A stretch of 6,738 bases of DNA from CAG-533 sp963645165 (GTDB taxonomy: Bacteria; Bacillota_I; Bacilli_A; RF39; UBA660). Positions 1-6,095 of the stretch are shown here, in pieces; the first letter of the stretch is position 1; each line of letters starts with the position of its first letter. The notes beneath the pieces were generated by a model, which made no database searches, was not told the DNA's origin, and saw only the letters and a list, made by a program, of their open reading frames with translations. The translations under genes were made by a program, and so were the position numbers. The stretch is taken from assembly GCA_963645165.1 (NCBI GenBank), contig CAVIQT010000090.1:1-6738 (forward strand). Direction: 5' to 3'.

Positions 1-1282
1 AATAAGTAGTATGCTTACAGACAGTACTCTAAATTATGGCTCTTTAAAAGTAGATGGAGAAATAGTAACTTTAACTAATAATAATTATCGTCATATAATG
101 ACTAATCGTAATCGTAAAACTAGAAAAGAATGTTATAACTTACTTACTAACAAATTAAAAGAATTTAGTAATATTTTTGCTGAACTTTTAATAACTAATA
201 TGAAAAGTGTAAGTACTGCAGCAAACATTAAAAATTTCTCTAGTACTTTAGATATGCAATTATTTTCATCAAATATTCCTAAAGAAGTTATTGATAATTT
301 ATATAAAGTAGTTCATAAAAGATTAGATGTTTATGCTTCTTACTTGCAATTATTAAAAGAAAATATAGGCTTAGAAACTCTAGAGTATTATGACTTACAA
401 ACTGAATTTTTACCATCAACTTTAACCTTTTCTATTGAGGACGCTCAAATGATAATTACTGAAGCAACAAAAATATATGGAAAAGAATATAATGACATTA
501 TTAAGAAAGCATTTAAAGATAGATGGATTGATTATGCCTCTTATAAAGGTAAAAAATCAGGTGCTTATAGTATTAGCAATTATCCTGATTCACCTAAAGT
601 ACTAACTAGTTTTCATGGTAAATTTACTGATGTAAGCACTATTGCGCATGAACTAGGTCATGCTGCAAACTTTTATTTAAGTGAAAAAAATAATGATAAA
701 CATAATTATCAAAATGATATTTTTGTTGCTGAAGTTGCATCATTAACTAATGAAATAATATTATCTAGTTATATATTTAATAACTGTACAGATAAAAATT
801 TAAAACTAACTGCAATTTATAATCTTATTGATATTTTACAAAATAATATTTTTGATGCTTGCTTAGAGGGTGAACTAGAAAATAAAATGTATGATTTAAT
901 TGATAATAAAGAAGAAATAGATGTAAATACTTTATCTAATTGTATTTATGATTTAAGAAATAAATACTATCAAAATAATGTTAAACTAGATGAAAATGTA
1001 AAATATTTATGGACAAGAAGAAGTCATTATTATTCACCATTTTATTTATTTCAGTACGCGACTGGTGCATCTGCTGCCACTTATATAGCAACTAAAATAT
1101 TAAACGGAGATGAACAAATGAAAAAAGATTATATAAAATTTTTATCTAGTGGTGATACTGATTATGGAGTAAATTTATTAAAAAATATTGGTATTGATAT
1201 GACTAAAGAAGAAGTTTATAATAATGCGATTGACTATTTTAAATACTTAATAGACGAATTTAATAAGGTAAGTGAGGAATAA
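1..1282 (+). CDS. pepF: M3-family oligoendopeptidase (PepF-like), 5'-truncated by window edge
   Basis: Zinc metallopeptidase that, by family knowledge, cuts short peptides in the cytoplasm and so takes part in peptide recycling. Numbering from the Met at base 11, the zinc-binding HELGH lies at residues 213-217 and the probable third ligand Glu241 lies in FVAEVASLTNE, a typical PepF motif. The conserved late tyrosine-rich segment YYSPFYLFQYATG is near residue 340. The frame stays open to base 2, upstream of the Met at base 11, and that Met matches an internal family segment. The family is usually about 600 residues and 423 follow this Met, so the N-terminal third is outside the window. Position +7 of the zinc helix, often His in PepF (HELGHSxH), is Asn220 here. 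The stop TAA overlaps the dnaJ ATG by one base, so the two genes are probably co-transcribed and translationally coupled. Assignment to M3/PepF is firm; the exact subfamily (PepF or another M3B oligopeptidase) is less sure. Confidence 0.9.
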   Translation, partial: ISSMLTDSTLNYGSLKVDGEIVTLTNNNYRHIMTNRNRKTRKECYNLLTNKLKEFSNIFAELLITNMKSVSTAANIKNFSSTLDMQLFSSNIPKEVIDNLYKVVHKRLDVYASYLQLLKENIGLETLEYYDLQTEFLPSTLTFSIEDAQMIITEATKIYGKEYNDIIKKAFKDRWIDYASYKGKKSGAYSISNYPDSPKVLTSFHGKFTDVSTIAHELGHAANFYLSEKNNDKHNYQNDIFVAEVASLTNEIILSSYIFNNCTDKNLKLTAIYNLIDILQNNIFDACLEGELENKMYDLIDNKEEIDVNTLSNCIYDLRNKYYQNNVKLDENVKYLWTRRSHYYSPFYLFQYATGASAATYIATKILNGDEQMKKDYIKFLSSGDTDYGVNLLKNIGIDMTKEEVYNNAIDYFKYLIDEFNKVSEE

Positions 1283-2409
1283 TGGCAAAGAAAGATTTAT
1301 ACGAAACATTGGGGGTAAGTAAAACGGCAAGTGATGCCGAAATAAAAAGTGCCTTTAGAAAAAAAGCTAAAGAATACCATCCTGATGTAAATAAAGATCC
1401 AGGTGCTGCTGACAAATTTAAAGAAATATCTGAAGCATATTCTATTTTAAGTGATCCAACTAAAAGAAAACAATATGATCAGTTTGGCAGTGCTGCATTT
1501 GAAAATAATGCTGGTGGTGGTACTGGTGGTTTTGGTGGCTTTTCCGGAGGTAATTTTGGTGGCTTTGACTTTGATGATTTTGACTTAGGAAGTATTTTTG
1601 AGCAGTTTATGGGTGGTGGCCGCTCTAATAGAAGTAAAGCATCTCAAAGTACTAAAGGTTCTGACATCTTAGTAAAACTAACGTTAACATTTGAAGAAGC
1701 TATTTATGGTTGTGAGAAAACCTTTAAAATAAATATAGATGAAAACTGTCCTACCTGTCATGGTAAAGGTGGAAGTAATCCTACTAAGTGTTCTCACTGT
1801 AATGGTCGTGGCCGTGTTATAAGTCAGCAAAGAACTATTTTAGGTGTCATTCAAACTGAAACTGTCTGTCCATATTGTAAAGGTAGTGGAGAAGAATTTT
1901 CATCAATTTGTTCTACTTGTAAAGGAAAGAAAACAATTAAAACAGACAAAAATATTACTCTAAAAGTACCAAGTGGTATTGAATCAGGCGATGAAATGCG
2001 CATGAGCGGTAGAGGAAATGCTGGAAGTAATGGAGGGCCAAATGGAGACATTTATATTGAATTTACAGTTAAAGAACACTCTCTATATCAAAGAGATGGT
2101 AAAGATATTTACTTAACAGTACCTTTAACTATCACTGAAGCTGTTTTAGGATGCCGAAAAGAAATTCCTACAATTAAAGGAAACATGTATTACACTTTTG
2201 ATAGTGCTACTCAAAATGGTACTAAATTCAAAATAAAAGGTGCTGGTGTTGATGATACTAAATCTGGTAAAACTGGTGATATGTATTTAATTGCTAAAGT
2301 AATTATCCCGTCTAAACTAGATAGACAGCAAAAAGCTCTATTTAATGAATTAAATGAAACTACATTAAATAATGACTCTGAATTTAAAAACTTTAATAAA
2401 TATTTATAA
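1282..2409 (+). CDS. dnaJ: Chaperone protein DnaJ (Hsp40)
   Basis: Type I J-domain co-chaperone: it delivers unfolded clients to DnaK and stimulates DnaK ATPase in the cytoplasm. The 375 residues match the usual bacterial length, and all domains are present in order. The J domain (1-70) has HPD at 33-35. A Gly/Phe-rich stretch spans about 77-113 and contains the SIFEQFMGG segment. The zinc-finger domain has four Cys pairs (156/159, 170/173, 196/199, 210/213), and the C-terminal substrate-binding domains follow. The fourth repeat reads CSTCKGKK and lacks the final Gly of CxxCxGxG, but all eight Cys are kept. The start ATG overlaps the stop of the peptidase gene (TAATG), and a GTGAGG ribosome site lies inside that gene at 1272-1277. 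No dnaK, grpE, hrcA or CIRCE element is visible; the peptidase gene occupies the position directly upstream. An intrinsic terminator overlaps the stop codon, so dnaJ is the last gene of its operon. Confidence 0.97.
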   Translation: MAKKDLYETLGVSKTASDAEIKSAFRKKAKEYHPDVNKDPGAADKFKEISEAYSILSDPTKRKQYDQFGSAAFENNAGGGTGGFGGFSGGNFGGFDFDDFDLGSIFEQFMGGGRSNRSKASQSTKGSDILVKLTLTFEEAIYGCEKTFKINIDENCPTCHGKGGSNPTKCSHCNGRGRVISQQRTILGVIQTETVCPYCKGSGEEFSSICSTCKGKKTIKTDKNITLKVPSGIESGDEMRMSGRGNAGSNGGPNGDIYIEFTVKEHSLYQRDGKDIYLTVPLTITEAVLGCRKEIPTIKGNMYYTFDSATQNGTKFKIKGAGVDDTKSGKTGDMYLIAKVIIPSKLDRQQKALFNELNETTLNNDSEFKNFNKYL

Positions 2410-2438
2410 GAAGATTAGTTTTAATCTTCTTATTTTTA
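2406..2438 (+). terminator. Intrinsic terminator after dnaJ
   Basis: A 12-bp perfect inverted repeat (2406-2417 with 2422-2433) encloses a GTTT loop and is followed by a T tract at 2433-2437. It overlaps the dnaJ stop codon TAA (2407-2409) and closes the peptidase-dnaJ unit before the next promoter at 2451. Confidence 0.85.
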
Positions 2439-2450
2439 TCATCCCATAAA

Positions 2451-2479
2451 TTGACAAGCAACTATGACCTTAGTATAAT
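2451..2479 (+). promoter_or_regulatory. Consensus sigma-A promoter for lepB-holA
   Basis: TTGACA (-35) at 2451-2456 and TATAAT (-10) at 2474-2479 are separated by exactly 17 bases, a perfect match to the housekeeping sigma-70/sigma-A consensus. Transcription should start near 2486, giving a leader of about 30 bases before the preferred lepB start at 2516. It lies directly behind the dnaJ terminator, so the lepB-holA unit is independently and probably constitutively transcribed. No operator-like palindrome is visible around it. Confidence 0.88.
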
Positions 2480-2499
2480 TAAATCATGCTATAAATTAT

Positions 2500-2506
2500 G
2501 AAGGGA
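2500..2506 (+). promoter_or_regulatory. Ribosome binding site that decides the lepB start
   Basis: GAAGGGA lies about 10 bases before the in-frame ATG at 2516. The earlier in-frame ATG at 2498 has no purine-rich site upstream and would begin only about 12 bases after the predicted transcript start. The site sits between the two candidate starts and favours 2516. Confidence 0.6.
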
Positions 2507-2515
2507 AAAACACAT

Positions 2516-3061
2516 ATGAAAGAAAAATTAAATGCCAAAAATAAAAAAGAAGACGTTCAAAAAAGAGCCACTAAAGATATCTTTTGGGATTATGTTCCCT
2601 ACATAATTATTATTATAGTAGTAATTATTATCAGAACCTATATAGCAACCCCTATTAAAGTAAATGGTAACAGTATGGATCCTACTTTAAGCGAAGGAGA
2701 AACTATGATTCTAAATAAAATTGCTCTAAAAAAAGGAATAAAAAGATTTGATATTATTGTTATTAATGCCGGAAGTGATTACATCATTAAAAGAGTTATC
2801 GCTATGCCAGGTGAAACTATCGCCTACATTGATGGTAAATTATATATAAACAGTAAATACATGGAAGATAAATACTCCCTAAGTGAAACTGAAGACTTTG
2901 ATGTCGTAAAACTTCAAGATAACGAATACTTTGTCATGGGTGATAACAGAGCCATATCAAAAGATAGTCGTATAATTGGCCCTGTAACTGAAAATCAAAT
3001 AGAAGGTATAACTAACTTAGTAATATTTCCTTTTAGTAAGATGGGAATTATAAAAAAATGA
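2516..3061 (+). CDS. lepB: Type I signal peptidase
   Basis: Membrane-anchored serine protease that removes signal peptides from secreted pre-proteins outside the membrane. With the start at 2516 it has 181 residues, typical of the short Gram-positive form. A Lys-rich cytoplasmic N-terminus (1-28) is followed by one membrane segment (about 29-45, an Ile/Val run). The catalytic Ser53 lies in NGNSMDPTL (box B), the general-base Lys92 in IIKRVIAMPGE (box D), and GDNR followed by SKDSR at about 142-152 forms box E. Start choice: an in-frame ATG at 2498 would add six residues but has no ribosome site, whereas GAAGGGA precedes 2516. Its own consensus promoter drives it. The stop TGA overlaps the ATG of holA (ATGA), implying translational coupling. 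This is the only TGA stop in the window and fits the standard code. The pairing with holA has no obvious functional logic and probably only reflects shared expression. Confidence 0.95.
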   Translation: MKEKLNAKNKKEDVQKRATKDIFWDYVPYIIIIIVVIIIRTYIATPIKVNGNSMDPTLSEGETMILNKIALKKGIKRFDIIVINAGSDYIIKRVIAMPGETIAYIDGKLYINSKYMEDKYSLSETEDFDVVKLQDNEYFVMGDNRAISKDSRIIGPVTENQIEGITNLVIFPFSKMGIIKK

Positions 3062-3954
3062 ATACCTATTTAATAAACATATTCTCATTAAGATTAACCT
3101 ATGATGAAATAGAAAAAATAACCCTAGGAAAAAATAATATCATTAGAATTAACTATAATGAAACTACTATTGATAATATCTTAGATGAATGCTCTTACTT
3201 TAGTTTATTAAATGAAGAAAAGATAGTCATAGTAAATAATTTTAAAATAGATGCAAATAGTAAACCTCTAGAAAAATATTTAAAAAATTCTAATCCTAAT
3301 ACTAAATTAATTCTAATAACTAATAATATAGATAAAAGAAGCACTATATATAAACTAATTAAAGAAAATGGCACTATTATTGAGCTTACTGAATTAAAAC
3401 CTAGTGAGCTTACTTCTAAAATAAATGCTTATGCTAAAAAAGAAGGTATTATGATTGATTACTTAGCAGTTAATAAACTAATTGAATATAACTTAAATAA
3501 TTATGATTTAATTCTAAGTGAAATAGATAAATTAAAACTTATTAAAAATAAAATTACTAAAGAAGATATTATAGACTATGGAAGTAAAATAATAGGTGAA
3601 GAAAACTTTGCTTTATGTGATGCTATTACTAATAAAAATAGGGAAGAAGCAAGTAAACTATTAAAAGACTTTATTCAAAATAAAGAAGAAGTAACCCCTT
3701 TTATCGCCCTTTTAGCAAGCTCATATCGCATCATTCTAGCAGTTAAATCTCTTAATAATAAATCAAATGAAACTATCGCTAAAGACCTAAATATCCACCC
3801 ATACCGCGTAAAATTAGCAAGAGATAAAGCTAAACTATATACTCTTACGGAACTATATAACATAATTATCTCCCTAACTGATTTAGACTATAAAATTAAA
3901 TCTATGAATGTAGATAACTATACACTTCTTAAAATATTTCTTATAAACATATAA
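3058..3954 (+). CDS. holA: DNA polymerase III subunit delta (HolA)
   Basis: Clamp-loader delta subunit, which by family knowledge opens the beta sliding clamp during replication. Recognition rests mainly on the C-terminal half. The helical collar region includes SSYRIILAVKSL (about 221-232), the signature HPYRVK (247-252) with following KAKLYTLTEL, and a final LDYKIKS...LLKIFLI segment, all typical of HolA. Mid-protein features such as KLILITNN (83-90), the INAYAKKEG linker (122-130) and SEIDKLKL also fit. No Walker A motif is present, as expected for delta. The N-terminus is divergent: after YLI the usual Tyr-Gly-Glu/Asn-Asp-like turn is replaced by NIFSLRL. At 298 residues it is shorter than the usual 330-345. 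The ATG overlaps the lepB stop. The nearest purine site (GGGA at 3043-3046) is weak and far, so translation probably depends on coupling to lepB. Its terminator is shared with convergent rnhC. Confidence 0.88.
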   Translation: MNTYLINIFSLRLTYDEIEKITLGKNNIIRINYNETTIDNILDECSYFSLLNEEKIVIVNNFKIDANSKPLEKYLKNSNPNTKLILITNNIDKRSTIYKLIKENGTIIELTELKPSELTSKINAYAKKEGIMIDYLAVNKLIEYNLNNYDLILSEIDKLKLIKNKITKEDIIDYGSKIIGEENFALCDAITNKNREEASKLLKDFIQNKEEVTPFIALLASSYRIILAVKSLNNKSNETIAKDLNIHPYRVKLARDKAKLYTLTELYNIIISLTDLDYKIKSMNVDNYTLLKIFLINI

Positions 3955-3982
3955 AAAACGGAAAAATCTTCCGTTATTTTTC
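3953..3982. terminator. Bidirectional terminator between holA and rnhC
   Basis: A 7-bp stem AACGGAA/TTCCGTT (3957-3963 with 3969-3975) has a five-base loop. On the + strand it is followed by a T tract at 3977-3981. The A run at 3953-3958 gives a T tract on the - strand. It can therefore end both the lepB-holA transcript and the convergent rnhC transcript. The stem overlaps the rnhC stop codon. Confidence 0.75.
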
Positions 3983-4906
3983 TTCTAATAAAGCTTTAAT
4001 TTTATCTGTATTTTTAAAATTTAACTTAGCAATTTCATATAAAACATTTTCCCCATACTTACTAACTAACATTGCTCCTTGCTTATCAACTTCTGTGCCA
4101 GCTCCTTTTTTAAGAAAAATATCATATTTATCTTCGATTTTCTTCATTTCCTTTAAAAAGATATAACGACAAATTATTGAAGATGCTGCAACTGATAAAC
4201 ATTTATCTTCTGCCTTAGTAGTAAATGTAATCTTAGTAAACTTTTCCTTAGCCTTATAAATATAAGAAAAATAATTTCTTGGATAACAAAACTGATCTAC
4301 TACTACATACTTATAATCATACTTCTTCTTTACCATCTCGCATAACACTTTATTATGTAATATTGCTTTAATTTGATTCAAATTTGTAGGCTTATCATTA
4401 TATGACTTATTATCTAAAATAAAAGTAGAGTGGGGAATAGTCTTTATAATAACAGGTGCGATAGAAATAATTTTTTCATCAGTCATCTTTTTAGAATCCT
4501 TTACCCCTAAATCATATAATAACTGAATATTCTCTTTAGAAACATAAGAAGCCGTAACAACAATAGGGCCAAAATAATCACCCGTACCAACTTCATCAGA
4601 ACCAATCGTATTTACATTCAAAAACCTAGTATCTTTTTCTTCTGTTTTCTCTTTCTTTTTCTCTTTCTTAGTTTCATCAACATCTCTATTATTTAACTTT
4701 TTCTCTAAATCTTTCCATATATTCGCGTCAATATCTGCACTTATTCCCTGAAACATAACCTTACCAGATTCATATAAAGTAATAATAGTATCTGCATCAT
4801 CTGCTTGAAATATTGCATAAGGAGGAGTCTTACTTCTACACTTATCAAAATAATAATCCATCATTTTTTCTTTAACATTATCACTAACTTTAAATACGAT
4901 AGTCAT
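3974..4906 (-). CDS. rnhC: Ribonuclease HIII
   Basis: Metal-dependent endonuclease that cuts the RNA strand of RNA:DNA hybrids, removing R-loops and primer RNA. The 310 residues match the family. An N-terminal TBP-like substrate-binding domain (about 1-72) is typical of HIII and absent from HII. A highly charged Lys/Glu linker (about 73-93) follows. The catalytic domain opens with IGSDEVGTGDYFGP (Asp104, Glu105), continues with KDSKKMTD (136-143) and VVVDQF (Asp204), and ends with EDKCLSVAASS (Glu233). These form the DEDE catalytic set known for HIII. The start ATG at 4906 is preceded on the minus strand by AGGTGA with about five bases of spacing. It is a single-gene unit, divergent from cvpA and convergent with holA. 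Family, domain and start are all well supported. No damaged residue is seen. Confidence 0.95.
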   Translation of the reverse strand: MTIVFKVSDNVKEKMMDYYFDKCRSKTPPYAIFQADDADTIITLYESGKVMFQGISADIDANIWKDLEKKLNNRDVDETKKEKKKEKTEEKDTRFLNVNTIGSDEVGTGDYFGPIVVTASYVSKENIQLLYDLGVKDSKKMTDEKIISIAPVIIKTIPHSTFILDNKSYNDKPTNLNQIKAILHNKVLCEMVKKKYDYKYVVVDQFCYPRNYFSYIYKAKEKFTKITFTTKAEDKCLSVAASSIICRYIFLKEMKKIEDKYDIFLKKGAGTEVDKQGAMLVSKYGENVLYEIAKLNFKNTDKIKALLEEK

Positions 4907-4936
4907 CTTATCACCTATTATCTATCTTATCATAAA

Positions 4937-4964
4937 AATATAAATAAATCTTTCTTTTTTTCAC
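4937..4964 (-). promoter_or_regulatory. Possible promoter for rnhC
   Basis: Read on the minus strand, GTGAAA (4964-4959) and TATATT (4942-4937) lie 16 bases apart: four and five matches to the -35 and -10 consensus. Transcription would start near 4931, about 25 bases before the rnhC ATG. Such matches arise easily by chance in AT-rich DNA, so this is tentative. Confidence 0.3.
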
Positions 4965-4968
4965 ATAT

Positions 4969-4979
4969 TATAATATAAT
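4969..4979 (+). promoter_or_regulatory. -10 region(s) for the cvpA-thioredoxin unit
   Basis: Two TATAAT hexamers overlap by one base (4969-4974 and 4974-4979) about 24-34 bases before the cvpA ATG. No good TTGACA lies 16-18 bases upstream, where the sequence is a T-rich run. The position between two divergent genes requires a + strand promoter here, and this is the best candidate. The cvpA ribosome site AGGATG follows at 4990-4995. Confidence 0.5.
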
Positions 4980-5002
4980 TCTAATAGATAGGATGTGTAA
5001 AA

Positions 5003-5719
5003 ATGAATGTACTTGATTATATAATCATAGGTGTACTTCTAATTAGTGCTTTAGCTGGTTTTAAAAAAGGTTTTATCAATAGTATTATTGCCTTTGTAGG
5101 TACCTTACTTGTAATAATATTAGCTTATTATCTTAAAAACCCTATATCAATATTTTTATACGAACACTTACCATTTTTTAATTTAGGTGGTAAATTTGCT
5201 GGTATAAACTCCATTAGTATCCTAATATATGAAGGTTTAAGTTTTATGATTACTATAGTAATATTAAGCACTATAGTAGGAGTAATAGTAAAAGTAACAG
5301 GTGTATTTGGTAAAATAGTAGATAACTCTATTATCTTAACCTTACCAAGTAAAATACTAGGAACTATATGTGGTTTTGTAGAAGGATATATTGTTGCTTT
5401 TATACTAATATTTATACTAAGTTTATTACCATCAACTAGTTTAGTTAATGATAGTAAATACGCTAATAATATTATGACTAAAACTCCAGTATTATCTAAT
5501 ATTACTGAAAAAACCTTTAACAGTGTTACCGAAATATATGATATAGTAACTAACTATGAAAATAATAAAGATAAAGAAGCTGCTAATAAAGAAAGTTTAA
5601 ATGTACTATTAAAATATGAAATATTATCTGTTAACTCTGCTGATAAACTATTAGAAAAAGGTAAAATAGACTTTAATGGTGCTAAAGAAGTAATAGATAA
5701 ATATAGAAAGGAAAATTAA
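5003..5719 (+). CDS. cvpA: CvpA-family integral membrane protein with C-terminal extension
   Basis: Member of the CvpA (colicin V production) family, small membrane proteins whose molecular role is not settled. The start MNVLDYIIIG followed by GFKKGFINSII is the usual family opening. Hydrophobic segments lie at about 4-20, 27-44, 72-99 and 117-142, with the loop VDNSIILTLPSKILGTICGFVEG before the last one containing the conserved SKILG..FG/EG region. Known relatives are around 160-200 residues. This one has 238, with a polar, mostly charged tail after about residue 145 that I do not recognise. The start is supported by AGGATG nine bases upstream. The thioredoxin gene starts two bases after the stop, so both are probably made from one mRNA. 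Family assignment rests on architecture and the N-terminal motif and is fairly sure; function is unknown. Confidence 0.82.
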   Translation: MNVLDYIIIGVLLISALAGFKKGFINSIIAFVGTLLVIILAYYLKNPISIFLYEHLPFFNLGGKFAGINSISILIYEGLSFMITIVILSTIVGVIVKVTGVFGKIVDNSIILTLPSKILGTICGFVEGYIVAFILIFILSLLPSTSLVNDSKYANNIMTKTPVLSNITEKTFNSVTEIYDIVTNYENNKDKEAANKESLNVLLKYEILSVNSADKLLEKGKIDFNGAKEVIDKYRKEN

Positions 5720-5721
5720 TA

Positions 5722-6015
5722 ATGATTGAATACTTAAGTGGACAAAACTTAGAAGATGTTTTAACTAATGATTTAACTATCGTTGATTTCTTTGCTAATT
5801 GGTGTGGACCATGCAAAATGTTAGGCCTAGAACTAGAAGAATTAAATGAAAAAATAATTAAAATAGATACTGATACCCATAGTGATTTAGCTAAAACTCA
5901 TGGTGTAATGAGCATTCCTACCGTAGAAATTTATAAAAATAAAAAAATGGTTACCTCTTTTATAGGATATAAAACTAAAGAAGAAATAGAAGAAATATTA
6001 AAACAATATAAATAA
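5722..6015 (+). CDS. Thioredoxin-family protein
   Basis: Small thiol-disulfide oxidoreductase, probably cytoplasmic because no signal peptide or membrane segment is present. The 97 residues form one thioredoxin fold. VDFFANWCGPCKML places the active-site CGPC at Cys28-Cys31, and MSIPTVEIYKN gives the cis-Pro at residue 66. IGYKTKEEIEEIL forms the C-terminal helix region. WCGPC is the classical thioredoxin active site, but the protein is slightly shorter than the usual 100-108 residues and begins with little before the first strand. It may be the housekeeping TrxA or a paralogue; no thioredoxin reductase is in view to decide. AAAGGA at 5707-5712, inside the end of cvpA, serves as ribosome site. 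A terminator follows directly, so it is the last gene of the cvpA unit. Confidence 0.93.
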   Translation: MIEYLSGQNLEDVLTNDLTIVDFFANWCGPCKMLGLELEELNEKIIKIDTDTHSDLAKTHGVMSIPTVEIYKNKKMVTSFIGYKTKEEIEEILKQYK

Positions 6016-6040
6016 TCTATGATAAACTCATAGATTTTTT
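6014..6040 (+). terminator. Intrinsic terminator after the thioredoxin gene
   Basis: A 9-bp perfect stem AATCTATGA/TCATAGATT (6014-6022 with 6028-6036) has a five-base loop, followed by T's to 6040. It overlaps the last bases of the thioredoxin stop codon and ends the cvpA unit. Confidence 0.85.
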
Positions 6041-6061
6041 GTTTTAAATAAATAATATATA

Positions 6062-6070
6062 TGCTAAAAT
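6062..6070 (+). promoter_or_regulatory. Extended -10 promoter for the repeat-protein gene
   Basis: TGCTAAAAT fits the extended -10 form (TGnTAnAAT-like). The expected -35 position (6042-6047, TTTTAA) is poor, which an extended -10 can offset. Initiation near 6077 would leave a leader of about 20 bases containing the ribosome site at 6081. It lies directly after the preceding terminator, so this gene needs its own promoter. Confidence 0.5.
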
Positions 6071-6080
6071 AAATTTATGT

Positions 6081-6089
6081 AGGGGAGGT
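6081..6089 (+). promoter_or_regulatory. Very strong ribosome binding site
   Basis: AGGGGAGGT contains GGAGGT, complementary to the 3' end of 16S rRNA, six bases before the ATG at 6096. It is the strongest such site in the window. It both fixes the start of the partial repeat gene and suggests efficient translation. Confidence 0.85.
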
Positions 6090-6095
6090 TTACTT

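Noticed and set aside
11..13. ATG at base 11 as the true start of the peptidase
   Set aside because: The frame is open upstream to the window edge, no ribosome site precedes it, and the following sequence matches the interior of PepF, so the gene is cut by the window.
1200..1290. Search for a CIRCE heat-shock operator before dnaJ
   Set aside because: No TTAGCACTC/GAGTGCTAA inverted repeat is present. Any heat-shock control would have to come from upstream of the window.
1851..2051. Minus-strand open frame opposite the DnaJ zinc-finger region
   Set aside because: It lies wholly inside dnaJ, whose protein is fully conserved there. The antisense translation is Pro/Leu-rich without family features and without a ribosome site.
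3675..3863. Minus-strand open frame inside holA
   Set aside because: It covers the best-conserved HolA segment on the opposite strand and has no recognisable motif, so it is a shadow.
4907..5002. Possible riboswitch or small RNA in the divergent rnhC-cvpA gap
   Set aside because: The gap is only 96 bases of mostly A/T-rich promoter-like sequence without a stable hairpin or a known aptamer core.
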